A stretch of DNA of 64,000 bases from Corythucha ciliata (GCA_038030265.1 CM075941.1:39494164-39558163); one strand, 5' to 3'. Positions 22,101 through 32,123 are shown, counted from the stretch's first letter. Numbers and translations: made by a program. The notes: generated by a model from the letters alone, not told the origin.

Positions 22101-23199
22101 ATTTTCCCGCTATGTTTAGTACATTTTTCCCGGGGCCAAGGAAAGTAGAATTTACCTTTTCCAGGCTATAATTTCGCCGGAACAAGTTATTGAAATCATT
22201 TTCGGAAATAATTGACACATCCGCTCCCGTGTCAATTCGAAACTTCAGGATTTTGGAACCAATAGTCAAGTCTACCTCCCAGTTCTGATTTCTATTTGTT
22301 TTGATGGAACTTATTTCAATCAGCCCCAGATTATAATGTGATTTTTCGCGAAAATCGTCAGTTTGATTGTCAGAAACGTGGTTTACTTTTTTTGTTCGAC
22401 AAACTGAGGAGAAATGACCAATCAAATTGCACTTAAAACACCGAGCTTTTGTCGCCGGGCATTCTTTACCACTATGATACGTATTGCCACACTTACCACA
22501 CTTCTGAGCAAGGCCTTGTCTTGCAGATGATTTTGTTCTCAAGGAATTGATTTCCTGACCTGGATCTTCAGAATGAATTACAGCTTGTTGTTCTCGAATT
22601 TTTTCTGCCTGTTTTATTCTTTCTTCCATGACTCGTAGAGGTAGCGTAGAATGAGTAATCTCAGTCTGTAGAAGTTCGGACAAACGTACGTCTGACATTC
22701 CCTGTAGAATCTTGTGTAAAATTAAGTCATCCTTCGTCAGGTTTTCAAAATTGCAATTCCGAGCGATAGCATGCAATTCATTGATGAAGTGTTCCACCGG
22801 TTCCCCTGCTTGTTGTTTACGAGCAAAAAATTTTGTTCTTTCGAAAACGAGATTTGTTTTCCCCGCGAAGTGACGAGCGAACTTTTCCAAAACGATCGCG
22901 TAATTGTCTTTTTCTTCGTCGTTTAAATCGAAACGCAAGTACAATTCTTCTGAGTCTTCACCAAGGGCCAGCAGAAGTTGATTTACTTGGTAACTTTCGG
23001 GCATAACATTTAGGAATGTTGCGATCCTGTATCGTTGCCATCTCGTAGACCATTTCTCCCAATTCGGATTACTGACGTCGATATTACCCGGGAGCGAAGC
23101 AGCATTTGGTCGATACGTAGAAATGTCATGCACAGCCGAGGTTGGAGGCAAGCCTCTGCTCGGCTCTAGTAGGTTTCCGCCATTTTCACCTGGCATCAT
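19189..23199 (-). CDS. Gag-Pol polyprotein of the mag-like element (in-frame internal deletion)
   Basis: 1336 residues without a stop. Order: Gag capsid (about 1-215); two zinc knuckles (CGKCGNTYHSGKEC and CFKCNLIGHFSSVC, about 234-268); protease with FRIDTGADVS at about 321; reverse transcriptase at about 460-665; RNase H (SADASLMGLGAVLEQ onward); integrase HHCC (about 908-944) and DDE at about D971, D1025 and E1061; then a highly charged Glu/Arg/Lys-rich tail. Two oddities matter. The catalytic RT motif reads LLDD where most gypsy elements have YxDD. The RT thumb/connection is missing: the frame jumps from the IKPDTEKLEAIKTL segment straight into FYNPNLPI at about residue 669 (near 21190), removing roughly 60-90 residues in frame. 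The protein is probably defective although the element moved recently. Confidence 0.93.
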   Translation of the reverse strand: MMPGENGGNLLEPSRGLPPTSAVHDISTYRPNAASLPGNIDVSNPNWEKWSTRWQRYRIATFLNVMPESYQVNQLLLALGEDSEELYLRFDLNDEEKDNYAIVLEKFARHFAGKTNLVFERTKFFARKQQAGEPVEHFINELHAIARNCNFENLTKDDLILHKILQGMSDVRLSELLQTEITHSTLPLRVMEERIKQAEKIREQQAVIHSEDPGQEINSLRTKSSARQGLAQKCGKCGNTYHSGKECPATKARCFKCNLIGHFSSVCRTKKVNHVSDNQTDDFREKSHYNLGLIEISSIKTNRNQNWEVDLTIGSKILKFRIDTGADVSIISENDFNNLFRRNYSLEKVNSTFLGPGKNVLNIAGKFAVDIALKKKKIRDYIYVLRGCQQPLLGRPAIEKLGILGRIDSVARNTPSEYYKSLFPQLFSGIGVMNYSYSIKLKEGCKPYAISAPRRLPIQLRSQTEKELKRMEENGIIAPIEEPTDWVAGMVVVPKPGGDEVRICVDYSYLNQAIKRERVILPGVNDILHQLSGAKIFSKIDCRSGYFQIKLDEHSSKLTSFLTPYGRFVFKRLPMGISSAPEFYHRTMTSILKGIPGVLTLLDDTLIFGTNKEEHDERLHKVLTRLAEEGVTLNEGKCVFAVNEVKFLGHIVSENGIKPDTEKLEAIKTLLAFYNPNLPIRVSADASLMGLGAVLEQKAGNCWKPVQYASRSLTDTEKRYSNLEREALGLVFACEKFEDLLIGAPFVLRTDNKPLVTLFGKKPLADLSARIQRMRMRMLKFNYKMEYVSGKEFYIPDTLSRAPRNLENDSNDDVLNDADIEIFVDQVFNANVSDVRMAQFLKGQESDPIFGMLTTYIKNGWPKNPDFRTIPYSKFKNDLWIKEGLIKYKNRCVVPPKLQVEILNRIHNDGHGGESKCIERAKQCVWWPAITQNIREKVSNCRKCATTRVQRPEPLLPSTLPDRPWQSLAMDFFKAKGIWYLVVGDFFSKYLDIRPFPRQMRTEDVISYLKQLFSQFGVPETIRCDAGSNLTSFQMKKFGKEMGFTVVHCSPKHSQANGFAEAMVHIAKNMVLKSTDLQIALLAYRSSPQIQQLSPSELLMGRRMRGTLPIDPELLEPKWPDLDLFRRNFNKHVIKTKTWFDQRHSSRELRELIPGEEVFIKDKNKFGTVSSKSKDAVRRYIVSTESGTIERNRVALIPSKNKPRLNSPYYNSIEKSKNCERREISRPLQDDEDFFWRQNYDETHGTAQRREKERRKEEREEEQRREEQRREEQSKEDQRKQPEDQEENEGREAGRAVEPEDTREFPDNEEAADEWQVVSYKTRSGRRSRPPMRFGY

Positions 23200-23312
23200 G
23201 TTTTATTATCAAGAAATGCCGGAGACGTTTAACGAAATTTTACTTTCTTTTATTTTAAATCCAAACCAACAACAACCCCCCACCGATCATGTGTCAATTT
23301 AATATTAACACA
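23199..23312 (-). repeat. 5' LTR of the mag-like element
   Basis: 114 bp, identical to the 3' LTR. The gag-pol ATG overlaps its inner boundary, leaving almost no 5' leader; the primer-binding site must overlap the first codons. Confidence 0.93.
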
Positions 23313-23393
23313 GATTTGTCCTGTTGGGTGGCTAGAATCCGCAAGCCCGGTAATTTGCATATGGTTAATATACGTTTGACCCTTCAACAGCAA

Positions 23394-23680
23394 TTAACGA
23401 AACGAAAGCCCGTCCGCTTCGTTGCGTGGCTAGGACAGGCCCCTGGATAAGTGGTGTTATTCAGGTGTCTCAGGAGGTCTCTCCTTCCAGGGTGTGTTAT
23501 CGAGGGAGTGCTTTTTTTGCATAATACAATAAATATATGGGTTGGCTGCTTCTTGCTTCCGCGAGAACTTTTATTTTATGGAGGTGATTAGTCAAAATCA
23601 TGCGCCACAACCTATTTTATATATGTATATATCCTCTTCCTTTTTCTTGCTAAGGAGATATATCGACAGACCCTATCAAT
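23394..23680. repeat. Dispersed repeat, copy 1 (LTR- or UTR-like)
   Basis: From TTAACGAAACGAAAGCCCGT the sequence closely matches 56816 onward for about 150 bp, including a GGTCTCTCC block, then more loosely through an AATAAATATATGG poly(A)-signal-like region and T-rich DNA. It is noncoding. It could be an LTR of an unrecovered family. Confidence 0.65.
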
Positions 23681-24183
23681 CAGTTAGCCTCTTTACTCGT
23701 AACAGCTGTTCAACACAACAACAACGATACAAGATATCTAATCGCCCCTGATAACCGGCAAAATTCACTTGCTTTCTCAGATTTTAAAAAACATTGCCCC
23801 TATGAGTTTTTAAGCCAAGTAAGAATAATTTCTCAAACGTGGAATTTAGCAACTTTAATTTTTCAATTGCGAATTAACCTTTTGCTGCATGGTGTTACTC
23901 ACAGTTAACATGACTGGTAAACAGCAGCTAGAGGCCTCTATTACATTCACATAAACTATATTGCGTTGCCTAGAGCCAACATCATGCTAGCTTTGAGCGG
24001 CAACTGTTTTTAAAGTGATATTCGTTTTATGGGGAGTGAAATTCCAATTTTTGTCAGTAACCAGCGTCCTCACCTGCCTATGCCGGGCGTCTCGCGTTCC
24101 GAGTGATGTTTTTATGCTAAAATAGCGGAATTTCGAGAGAAATAAAATATCCAGCGGTCTGAGGCAGGTATGTAGAAGTATAG
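23681..24183. other. No supported gene
   Basis: A/T-rich DNA. The stretch around 23950-24050 resembles 30300-30420 (GTTGCCTAGA..AACA-C-ATGC motifs), probably remnants of one element on both sides of the long-inverted-repeat transposon. Confidence 0.4.
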
Positions 24184-25563
24184 TACAGGGTGTTTCAGGA
24201 GGAATGTGCAATACTTTGCCATGTTGTAGTACGCACCTGGAAGCACCAAAAATACCATATGAACATTTGGTCGAAAGTGGTTACCTTACGAGATATTGAC
24301 ATTTTCCTGTTTTTCACGCTCTTCGTGACTTTTTTGCACAAAGAGCGGATTCACAGCTCGCAATCCAAGTTTAGACAAAAACTAATGACTGATTCGGATG
24401 AGGGCAGCACCTGTTTCTAGCGGGCAGCAGGCACGCTAGAAACAGAAAAAACGTAGGAAAATGGTCGTATTGGAGCGATATTCACTTGGGATTAAATACG
24501 ATTCAGTCTTTGGCAGTAACTTCATTTCAACGGTGGTATGACCATTCGGCGTGCTCTACTAAGAAGGACAGAGTGCTCACCCCCCTCCCTTCTAATGAAT
24601 CCATAATTTTTGATACATACATAGCTATAGCCACGCAGGTAGAAGTAATCTGGGACTCATGTGGTTTTCTCGCTCCCTTGCTGTCTACCACGCCATCATA
24701 ACCCCCTCTCATGATAGCTAGAATTTATTTTTCATGTCCACAGGAGCTATGAAATGCTTCAAAAGCCGACCCCGCTTCTTACGTGACGGGTCTCTGGGCT
24801 CTTTTCATTAAAGAACGGGAGACTTGGCGTGATTCTCAAGGGAAGTGTTAAAACTAGTGTCAACGCCGAGAGTACTAGGAATCTACCACCACCTCCGGGC
24901 TTGACGGCCAGCGGTGGCGAGTGGTTAAAGTAACAATAATTATGGATCCATCCGTAGGGGTGGGGGCTGAGGAACTATCCTTCACATTTGAATTCATATC
25001 TCACCGCCCCTAGATGAAGTTAGCATACCACCATAGCCGTCTTATTTTGCAAATTACAGGGGTCCGCTAAGGACATAATCCCAAGTGATTATCACTCCAA
25101 TACGACCATTTTCCTACGTTTTTTTTGTTTCTAGCGTGCCTGTTGCCCTCATGGTTCACGTAAATACGGTTTGTAATACACCTTTCAAAAGGCCATCGAA
25201 TGGAGAAGTTTTCATCAATTTTGTCACTCATGAGATCATAAAACAGCTGACGTACGCCACCTTGAAATTCACCTGCTATTTTTGGCATTTCATTTTTCCT
25301 GTGTTTGCATGCAGATTACATGTTCAAATTAACTCCGAACCCCCATTTTAATGACAGATTCGAGAAGGAAAGTTTCTGCTCTTTCCGAATCAGTCATTAG
25401 TTTTTGTCTGAACTTGGATTGCGAGCTGTGAATCCGATCCTTGTGTAAAAAAGTCACGGAGAGCGTGAAAAACAGGAAAATGCCGATATCTCGTAAGTTA
25501 ACCTCTTTCGACCATATGTTTATATGGTATTTTTGGTGCGTCCAGGTGCGAACTACAACATGG

Positions 25564-25730
25564 TGTCAGGGGTTAGCAATACGATGGCTCTACGTAGTCG
25601 AGGAGGCTTGTGAAGGTTGCTCCCGTGTGGGGAGGCAGAGATAAAGAGATAATACAATAAAGTACAAAACGTGAATTCGGACTTGCTTAATTAACGAGTT
25701 AAATGAGTATTGATCATCACCGTATTGACA
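25564..25730 (+). repeat. 5' LTR of gypsy family 2
   Basis: 167 bp, TG...CA ends, 165 of 167 positions identical to the 3' LTR. It contains an AATACAATAAAG segment, a plausible poly(A) signal. A related solo LTR lies at about 56209-56377. Confidence 0.93.
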
Positions 25731-25769
25731 TGGCGCTGCGGATAAAACTTTAAAAGTGCGGTCGATAAG

Positions 25770-26522
25770 TTGTTACGGGAAAGTGAACAGCATTATTTCA
25801 TTATGGATAGCATTAAAACCATCTCCGAGCTGTGCATGACGGGAGACGTGGCAGCGAACTTTAAACTGTGGAGACAAAGGTTCGAAATTTACCTGTCGGC
25901 GTCAGGATTGAGAGACAGACTGGAGAAAAAGAAGATTGTTGAAAGGCAATTAGTCGATATTCTTCTTCACTGTATTGGAGAGGAGCCTCTCACAATTTTC
26001 AATACCTTCGAATTCGAGAATCCGGAGGACAAAGATTCACTCGAAGTCATACTGACAAAGTTTCAGAATCATTTCGTTCCTTTGTCAAATGAAACGGTGA
26101 GCCGGTATCATTTTTTTACCCGAAGGCAAAGGAGCGGAGAAACTATCGAGTCATTCGTCACGGACTTGAAGAAACTTGCGGGTGACTGCGCGTTCGGCGA
26201 GTTGAGGGACAGTTTGATTAGAGATGTCATCGTTATTGGCGTGCTTGACCCAGAATTAAGGGATCGTCTGTTGAGAGAACCGTCACTCAAACTGAATTCT
26301 GCTTTACGTTTGGCTATAGCTGCAGAGCTCGCTAAAAAACAGGCAGCAGAGCTTACCAGCGATAATTTCGAGCATCGGGTTAACGCCATAAATCGGTCTT
26401 CCTTCAGGCCTGTTACACGGGGATCCTAACACGTTACTCAGAGACCCTGCCGTAATTGCGGGTCCATCCACGCATACCGGCAATGCCCTGCTTTTAAACA
26501 ACAGTGCCACAACTGTTCAAAG
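25770..26522 (+). pseudogene. Gag of gypsy family 2 with one premature stop
   Basis: A possible downstream start is at 25803 (MDSIKTISEL). The capsid region is typical gypsy: LWRQRFEIYLSASGL, F..RRQRSGETIESFVTDL, CAFGELRDSLIRDVIV. A single in-frame TAA at 26427-26429 cuts the frame just before two zinc knuckles (CRNCGSIHAYRQC and CHNCSKLNHFAKMC), which continue in the same frame into protease. The stop therefore truncates Gag and blocks Gag-Pol unless read through. Confidence 0.85.
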
Positions 26523-29500
26523 TTGAACCACTTCGCTAAGATGTGCCGACAGAAAAAATCGGTAGCTGCGCTTACGGCGCTCACGACCAATCCACGAGAG
26601 GAGCAAGAGGCACAAGTTTTGGGAAGTATCCACCTCAAAACCAACAAAATGACGCCCGAAGACGACGAGAGATTTTTCATCGGCAGCATTTGCGAATCAG
26701 ATAAAGATTGGTATGAATATTTGCGTATTAATGGGAATTGTTACAAGTTTAAGATTGATACGGGGGCCCAATGTGACATAATAAATCACGAAACAGCTCG
26801 TAAACTTAGAATAACCCTTGATAAAACTGCGGTAAAGTTAAATAATTACAACGGGACCCCCATAGACGTAATGGGAAAAGTAACACTTTCATGCTCTTTC
26901 AAAAATAATGATTTTGATATTGTTTTCTTTGTCGTCGATAGTAAGGCACCATGCATTCTGGGCCTGAGGTCAATTAAGCGGTTGGGCCTCATTTCCCCAA
27001 TAGTTGAGCACAAAGTCTCGGTGGTGGTAAATGATTCCTTTCGAGATTCAATATATTCTAAGTTCGAACATGTTTTTTCAAAATTGGGTTCAGTGGGACA
27101 GCCCTACAAAATAAAGCTTAAAACGGATAGTGTGCCCGTTGTGGAGCATCCGCGGAAAATTCCATTTAAACTAGAAGAATCTGTCAAGCAAGAATTGGAC
27201 AGGATGGTCCATCTAAAAATAATTAAGAAAGTTACTGAGCCCACAGAATGGGTTTCCTCCATGGTCATAGTCCAGAAACCGAATAAATCCGTACGACTCT
27301 GCTTGGATCCCCAAAATTTAAATAAATGCATTCTGCGAGAACATTATAAATTGCCCGTTTTTGAGGAGTTAGTTGTAGATTTAGCAGGTGCCAAGTATTT
27401 TTCGGTGCTAGATGCAAATAATGGGTTCTACCAGATTCCTTTGCACGAACAAAGTCAGCCCCTTACGACGTTCAACGCTGGTAAATTTGGTCGTTTTTAC
27501 TACCTAAAATTACCGTTCAGCCCCAGAGGTTTTTCACAGAGTATTTTCAAGTATATTTCAAGACCTGCCAGGTACAAGATGCTATTTGGACGACATACTA
27601 GTTTGGGGAACAACTGAAACCGAGCATGACAACCGGCTTATGGCGGCTTTGGCCCGTGCTAGTGATGCTGGAGTTAGTCTAAATTTTCAAAAGTGCAAAT
27701 TCAAACTAACACAAGTCAAATACGTTGGTCATATCCTGACCCATGAAGGGGTCAAACCAGATCCGTCAATAATAAAGGCAATACATGAAGTGACCAAACC
27801 AAAAAGTAAGAGAGAAGTGCAGACACTTTTAGGTATGATTACCTACGTCTGTAAATTTATCCCTAATCTATCGGATAACACAAAAAATATACGGACACTT
27901 CTTAAAGATAACAATTCGTTTGGACCCACTCTCACGACTTTGAATTCCAAACACTTAAAAATACACTGACGTCACAGCCAGTTTTACGTTACTATGACCC
28001 GAAAAAACCTGTAGTTGTATCTGTTGATTGTAGCAGTACAGGTCTAGGGGCTGCCCTCCTTCAGGAAAACTTACCAATCGCCTACGCATCAAAAGCTCTG
28101 TCAGAAACACAGTGCCGGTGGGCTCAAATTGAAAAGAGCTCCTTGCATGCGTTTTTGGCTGCGAAAAATTCCGCCAATATATTTATGGCTCTCCTACTGT
28201 CGTTTAGACTGACCACAAACCTCTAGAGGCTATTTTCCGAAAGCCCATGAGCGACACACCCTTGCGTTTGCAACGCCTGAGATTACGACTTCAAGGTTAT
28301 GACGTAACCATACAATATAAGCCCGGTAAAGAACTTTTACTGGCTGACGCTCTGTCACGTCATCATCCTCCGATCAAAACACAGGAAGATGATTTCGACA
28401 AAAATATGGACTTACACGTGTGTGCTGTGGTGCAAAATTTGAACTTTTCCGATGATAAACTGGAGCTGTTCAAGAAAGAAACAAAGAAGGACACAGATTT
28501 ACAACAAATCCTGCACTATGTACAAACTGGCTGGCCGTCAAAACATGAAGTGTCATTAAACATCAGGTATTACTATTCTATCCAAAACGAATTGTTCGAG
28601 GCGGAAGGCTTGTTATTCAAAAACCTGTCAGTAGTCGTCCCGCAGTCTCTAGGAGAGAAATGCTTGATCTTCTCCACTATAGCCATCTGGGTATAGATAA
28701 GTGTAAAAGAAGAGCTCGGAACCTCATATTTTGGCCATTCATTAACAAAGATATAAGTGAATTTGTAGAGCAATGTAAAACTTGCTTAAAATACAAAAAG
28801 AACCATTCAAAGGAACCGTTGCTACTGCGTCCTGTCCCCGATGCACCGTGGTCCACCATAGGTGCTGATGTCTTCTTTTACAAGGGGAATAATTACCTAC
28901 TAGTCGTTGATTATTTCAGTAAATATATTGAAGTGGTCCCCTTGAGAGATTTAAGTGCTGACTCGATAATTGTTGCCCTCAAGTCACTTTTTGCGCGATT
29001 CGGGGTTCCAGACCTACTGTATTCAGACCAGTCAAAATCGCAGTTCACCAATTTTAAATTTGCCAACTTTAAACAGCAATGGGGTTTTCGTCACATTTGT
29101 TCTTCGCCATATTTTGCGCAATCGAACGGAATGGTTGAAAGGCATATACAAATCTTTAAGACACTATTATATAAAGCTGATTATGACAAAAAAGACCCGT
29201 ATATGGCCCTTTTAGAGTACAGAAATACTCCCATTGACGACAATATACAATCACCTAGCCAGATAATGTTTGGGCGACAAGTTAAGGGGTTACTAATTAC
29301 AAGGGCTGATACTTCAGTTCAAGACTACAGTAAAATCAGGGATAGTTTGGTAAACAAATTTGAAACTTACAAACGCTGTCACGACAAAAGGCACAGCCGA
29401 CAATTACAAGGTTTTAAGCCATTAGAAAATGTCCTAGTGCGTGACCCAGTGCATCAAATGGTACCAGCGACGATCGTTCGAGAGGCTGACAAACCCCGCT

Positions 29501-29808
29501 CGTATGTGGTAGAAATGCCAACAGGGAACCAAGTGGAGCGCAATAGGTTTCACCTTTTTAAAAATCCTGCTTCCGGGAGTGCTCCACAGCCGACACGCCA
29601 AAATAATCCTCCATGCAATAGGGAAACAGTTCCTAATATCAGTGCAAACCTTAGATATGCGGTCACAGATGAAGTTACCCACAATGACCATTATACCACT
29701 TCAAAAGGTCGCACTGTGAAAATGCCAGCCTATTTACGTGACTTTCTCATGACCTTACTCTCAAGTAATCTTGTATTGATTCTAGTAGTTATTATGTTAA
29801 CATTATAA
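26523..29808 (+). pseudogene. Pol of gypsy family 2, frameshifted
   Basis: Protease FKIDTGAQCDII lies near 26752. RT motifs follow (VSSMVIVQKPNK, RLCLDPQNLNK, FSVLDANNGFYQI). A small deletion near 27515 shifts the frame just before the conserved alanine-proline of RT motif B; the catalytic YLDDILVW at about 27577 is in the new frame. RNase H (VDCSSTGLGAALL) and the following segment shift again between 27960 and 28250. The integrase is in a further frame from 28660 with HHCC (HLGIDKCKRRAR..CKTCL) and DDE (GADVFF, SDQSKSQF, NGMVERH). At least three lesions; not functional as is. Confidence 0.9.
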
Positions 29809-30042
29809 GTATTTCGTTTGTTGTCATTTTTATCGCTTAGTTGTTTCAAGTAATTTTTTCGCTCTTTCTTTCTCACAGATACAGGAGAGGAAATCATGCT
29901 TAAGTGATGTAGGATTACAACATTATGTCGCTATTACGTTTGTACACTATTACGTTTGCTTCTAACTAAGTTAAGTTTTGTCTTTGTTCTTGCCGTTCTG
30001 AATATGATATATTTTTAAATTTCATCATCTGAAAAGGGGGGA

Positions 30043-30209
30043 TGTCAGGGGTTAGCAATACGATGGCTCTACCTAGTCGAGGAGGCTTGTGAAGGTTGCT
30101 CCCGTGTGGGGAGGCAGAGATAAAGAGATAATACAATAAAGTACAAAACGTGAATTCGGACTTGCTTAATTAACGAGTTAAATGAGTATTGATCATCACC
30201 GTGTTGACA
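30043..30209 (+). repeat. 3' LTR of gypsy family 2
   Basis: 167 bp, preceded by a polypurine tract and followed by the CATGG target duplication. Confidence 0.93.
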
Positions 30210-30249
30210 CATGGCAAAGTATTGCAGATTCCTCCTGAAACACCCTGTA

Positions 30250-30624
30250 TATTAGTCGATCATGTCATATTATGTAATTTCAAATCTGTACGACGTATGA
30301 TAAATATGTTGCCTAGAATTAACACCATGCAATAATTGGCCTCTGAAAGCAAAGTGGCTGACATCTGGTGTTATCAATGTAAAGCATTTATGGGGAGGTT
30401 CATGATTCTTTTATAACAGGAATCGCTGAGAAACAATAAAGTTTTTTAGTGCATTTTATTGAATTTGTGTTCAACAACCCGCTGGAATACACAGTATTGG
30501 CCGCTTAAAATGTAAGTATTTTAGATTCAATAAGCGTTTCATTGAACCTGAGGGTGCCGTACCAGGAATAATTGCGTTCTGAGAGAGTACAATATTAGTC
30601 TATCAGCACGCCAAATGGTGAATC
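30250..30624. other. No supported gene
   Basis: Noncoding; partly similar to 23950-24050 on the other side of the long-inverted-repeat element, so the two may be pieces of one interrupted repeat. Confidence 0.4.
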
Positions 30625-30771
30625 TTAAGCCGGCTCCACACATGCGGTATTTGCCAAATAACGAGCAAAATATTTTTCAATTTTCAGTTGGTCGGTTTCT
30701 AGGCAATGCTAGAAATTGATTAATATTTTGCTCGTTATTTGGCAAACACCGCATGTGGGGAGCCGGCTTTA
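30625..30771. mobile_element. Near-palindromic MITE with TTA duplication
   Basis: The 141-bp element at 30628-30768 is almost all inverted repeat: AGCCGGCTCCACACATGCGG at the left and its near complement at the right, about 47 bp per arm with two mismatches, around a ~45-bp spacer. TTA flanks both sides (30625-30627, 30769-30771). It shares the AGCC-start and TTA duplication with the MITE at 6392 but is a different family. Confidence 0.88.
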
Positions 30772-31023
30772 TATTTTAATTACAATTTCATGTGAAATTA
30801 TATTAGACCAACCATTAGCATCAGAAATGTGCTTAGTTGACCCCTTTGATACGGCTACTGCGTTATGAGTCTATGCAACAAAACTAATGTATTCTCAATA
30901 AAAAGGCATTTCATTGTTAGATAGGTTGCATAGACTCCACAGCCGTAAGCACAGGGTTTGAGAACGCTGCCTAAGAATATTAGATAGCGGGGCAGCTTTC
31001 TGATTTATTCATTATTATGCGTT
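30772..31023. other. No supported gene
   Basis: Contains a loose inverted pair (GCGTTATGAGTCTATGCAAC near 30861 and GTTGCATAGACTCCACAGCC near 30926) that may be a small unclassified fold. Otherwise nothing seen. Confidence 0.4.
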
Positions 31024-31033
31024 ACAATTTCAG

Positions 31034-31361
31034 ATGGATGAGGCATCGGACATAGTTGAGCTGCCCGAAATAATTGATTACATAGGGGATTTCCGAACGC
31101 CTATGATAGAAGGGTCAGCCATCATTAAGGCTTACCAATAACCATATGCTAGAGTACGGAGTAGTTGCTGAAGACAGCGAATATGTCGACTTTTTTGCCC
31201 TCCGCCTGAAAACGTCTAGTCTGAACACTCTGAACAGCCCACCTCATGAGGTTTCCGTAAAAATCGACAGTGGGAAAATTAGATCGAGCAGTTGCACGTG
31301 TAAGGCAGGCAGCGGCAAGTGCAAACACGTGACTACGCTTTTGCTCATCCTCAATAGGTGA
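31034..31361 (+). pseudogene. SWIM zinc-finger fragment
   Basis: After a TTTCAG at 31027-31032 an ATG (31034) opens a 34-codon acidic frame that stops; the next frame continues with 71 codons ending in a SWIM finger, CTCKAGSGKCKHVTTLL. SWIM fingers (CxCx(n)CxH) occur in transposon-linked proteins, including those with YqaJ exonucleases, and in MULE transposases. No nuclease follows, so only a fragment with at least one lesion remains. Confidence 0.65.
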
Positions 31362-31553
31362 GATCAACATCAACAAAGTACCGACCCATTTCCTAGCCGA
31401 GCTATTAGTGTACAATGTAATCGTTGACATACCTTTTTCCTCCCTCGTCAAGGAACTCGCTTGATACTATGAAGCGCGTGAGCTGCACAGATTTGCGAGT
31501 CTTGGGGAATAATGAAAAAGTCGGTCAAAGACATGTACTAGGCTCAAACGGAT

Positions 31554-31832
31554 TCAGCCACCCAGCGATGCACGCACCATAGAATGACACAAAAAACGAT
31601 TTGCGACATTTGTGAGACAATTCACTTTCGAAGAGGAAAGTATAAAGGACGATTTACACCCATCATGCACCCTTCCGATCATTCGGAACGTTATTTTCCA
31701 AGTTTTCCTTTTATTTGCATCGGCAGGGAATCGGTGGTTAAGGGTTCGATTGTTACTCGAACATTGGGGAACGCAACACACCCGTCGAATCTTTTTCAAA
31801 TTTCGTTCCTCAGACGCGTACGAGTGGTCCAT
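31554..31832 (-). pseudogene. THAP-domain fragment
   Basis: The 92-codon minus-strand frame contains the THAP C2CH signature: CCVPQCSSN, then HRFPADANKRKTW. The distal CH part of the domain is not evident, and the reading ends in unrelated sequence. THAP domains are the DNA-binding modules of P-element-type and Kolobok-type transposases and of host proteins derived from them. It is probably a transposon relic; a host exon is possible. Confidence 0.6.
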
Positions 31833-31861
31833 TATAAACGCCTGTAATGAACAATTTATTG

Positions 31862-32123
31862 GAGAAATAAAATAATGAAAACAATAATAAGTTGGCTTGC
31901 CTCACAACACTACTGGGTGATTAGGGGTTATTTACCCAAGTGCCTACCCACTCAGATAATAAGTGGCGCACTCTATAATCTCTTTCACAGGCCAATAGTT
32001 CTTTTCTCCCCCCCCCCCTTAGGTTTTTTTTTCCAGAAAACGTAAGTAGCGTGTAATATGAATAGGAAGAATAAATATGCATTAATTATCCAGTTACGGA
32101 AATGTAACTTTTTCGTGGTTTAG
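31862..32123. other. Spacer before piggyBac 1
   Basis: A/T-rich with a 10-C run near 32011-32020. A GTTTAG immediately precedes the piggyBac ATG, so an upstream untranslated exon is possible. I found no convincing piggyBac terminus. Confidence 0.35.

Larger units (their letters stand above)
19048..23312 (-). mobile_element. Complete mag-like Ty3/gypsy retrotransposon
   Basis: Two 114-bp direct repeats (19048-19161 and 23199-23312) are identical and end TG...CA. They are flanked by GATTT at 19043-19047 and 23313-23317, a 5-bp target duplication. The element reads on the minus strand with one open frame that begins right at the inner edge of the 5' LTR. A purine-rich tract (complement of 19162-19174) precedes the 3' LTR. 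Very short LTRs and a single gag-pol frame fit the mag clade. Identical LTRs indicate recent insertion. Confidence 0.95.
25564..30209 (+). mobile_element. Full-length but disabled Ty3/gypsy element, family 2
   Basis: 167-bp LTRs at 25564-25730 and 30043-30209 start TGTCAGG and end TTGACA; they differ at two positions (about 1.2%). CATGG flanks both ends (25559-25563 and 30210-30214). A primer-binding-like TGGCGCTGCGG follows the 5' LTR at 25731, and a polypurine tract GAAAAGGGGGGA at 30031-30042 precedes the 3' LTR. The internal region encodes gag and pol with one stop and several frameshifts. Confidence 0.95.
24184..30249. mobile_element. DNA element with long inverted repeats, containing a nested gypsy
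   Basis: The left end reads CAGGGTGTTTCAGGAGGA from 24186; the right end at 30247 reads as its complement. TA flanks both ends (24184-24185, 30248-30249). The left arm to about 24410 pairs with 25375-25558 plus 30210-30247, and an inner arm (about 24420-24510) pairs with about 25070-25140. Removing the gypsy at 25564-30209 leaves about 1.4 kb. No transposase frame was found, so it is a non-autonomous foldback-type element; TA suggests a Tc1/mariner-like or related mechanism, which is inference. Confidence 0.85.
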
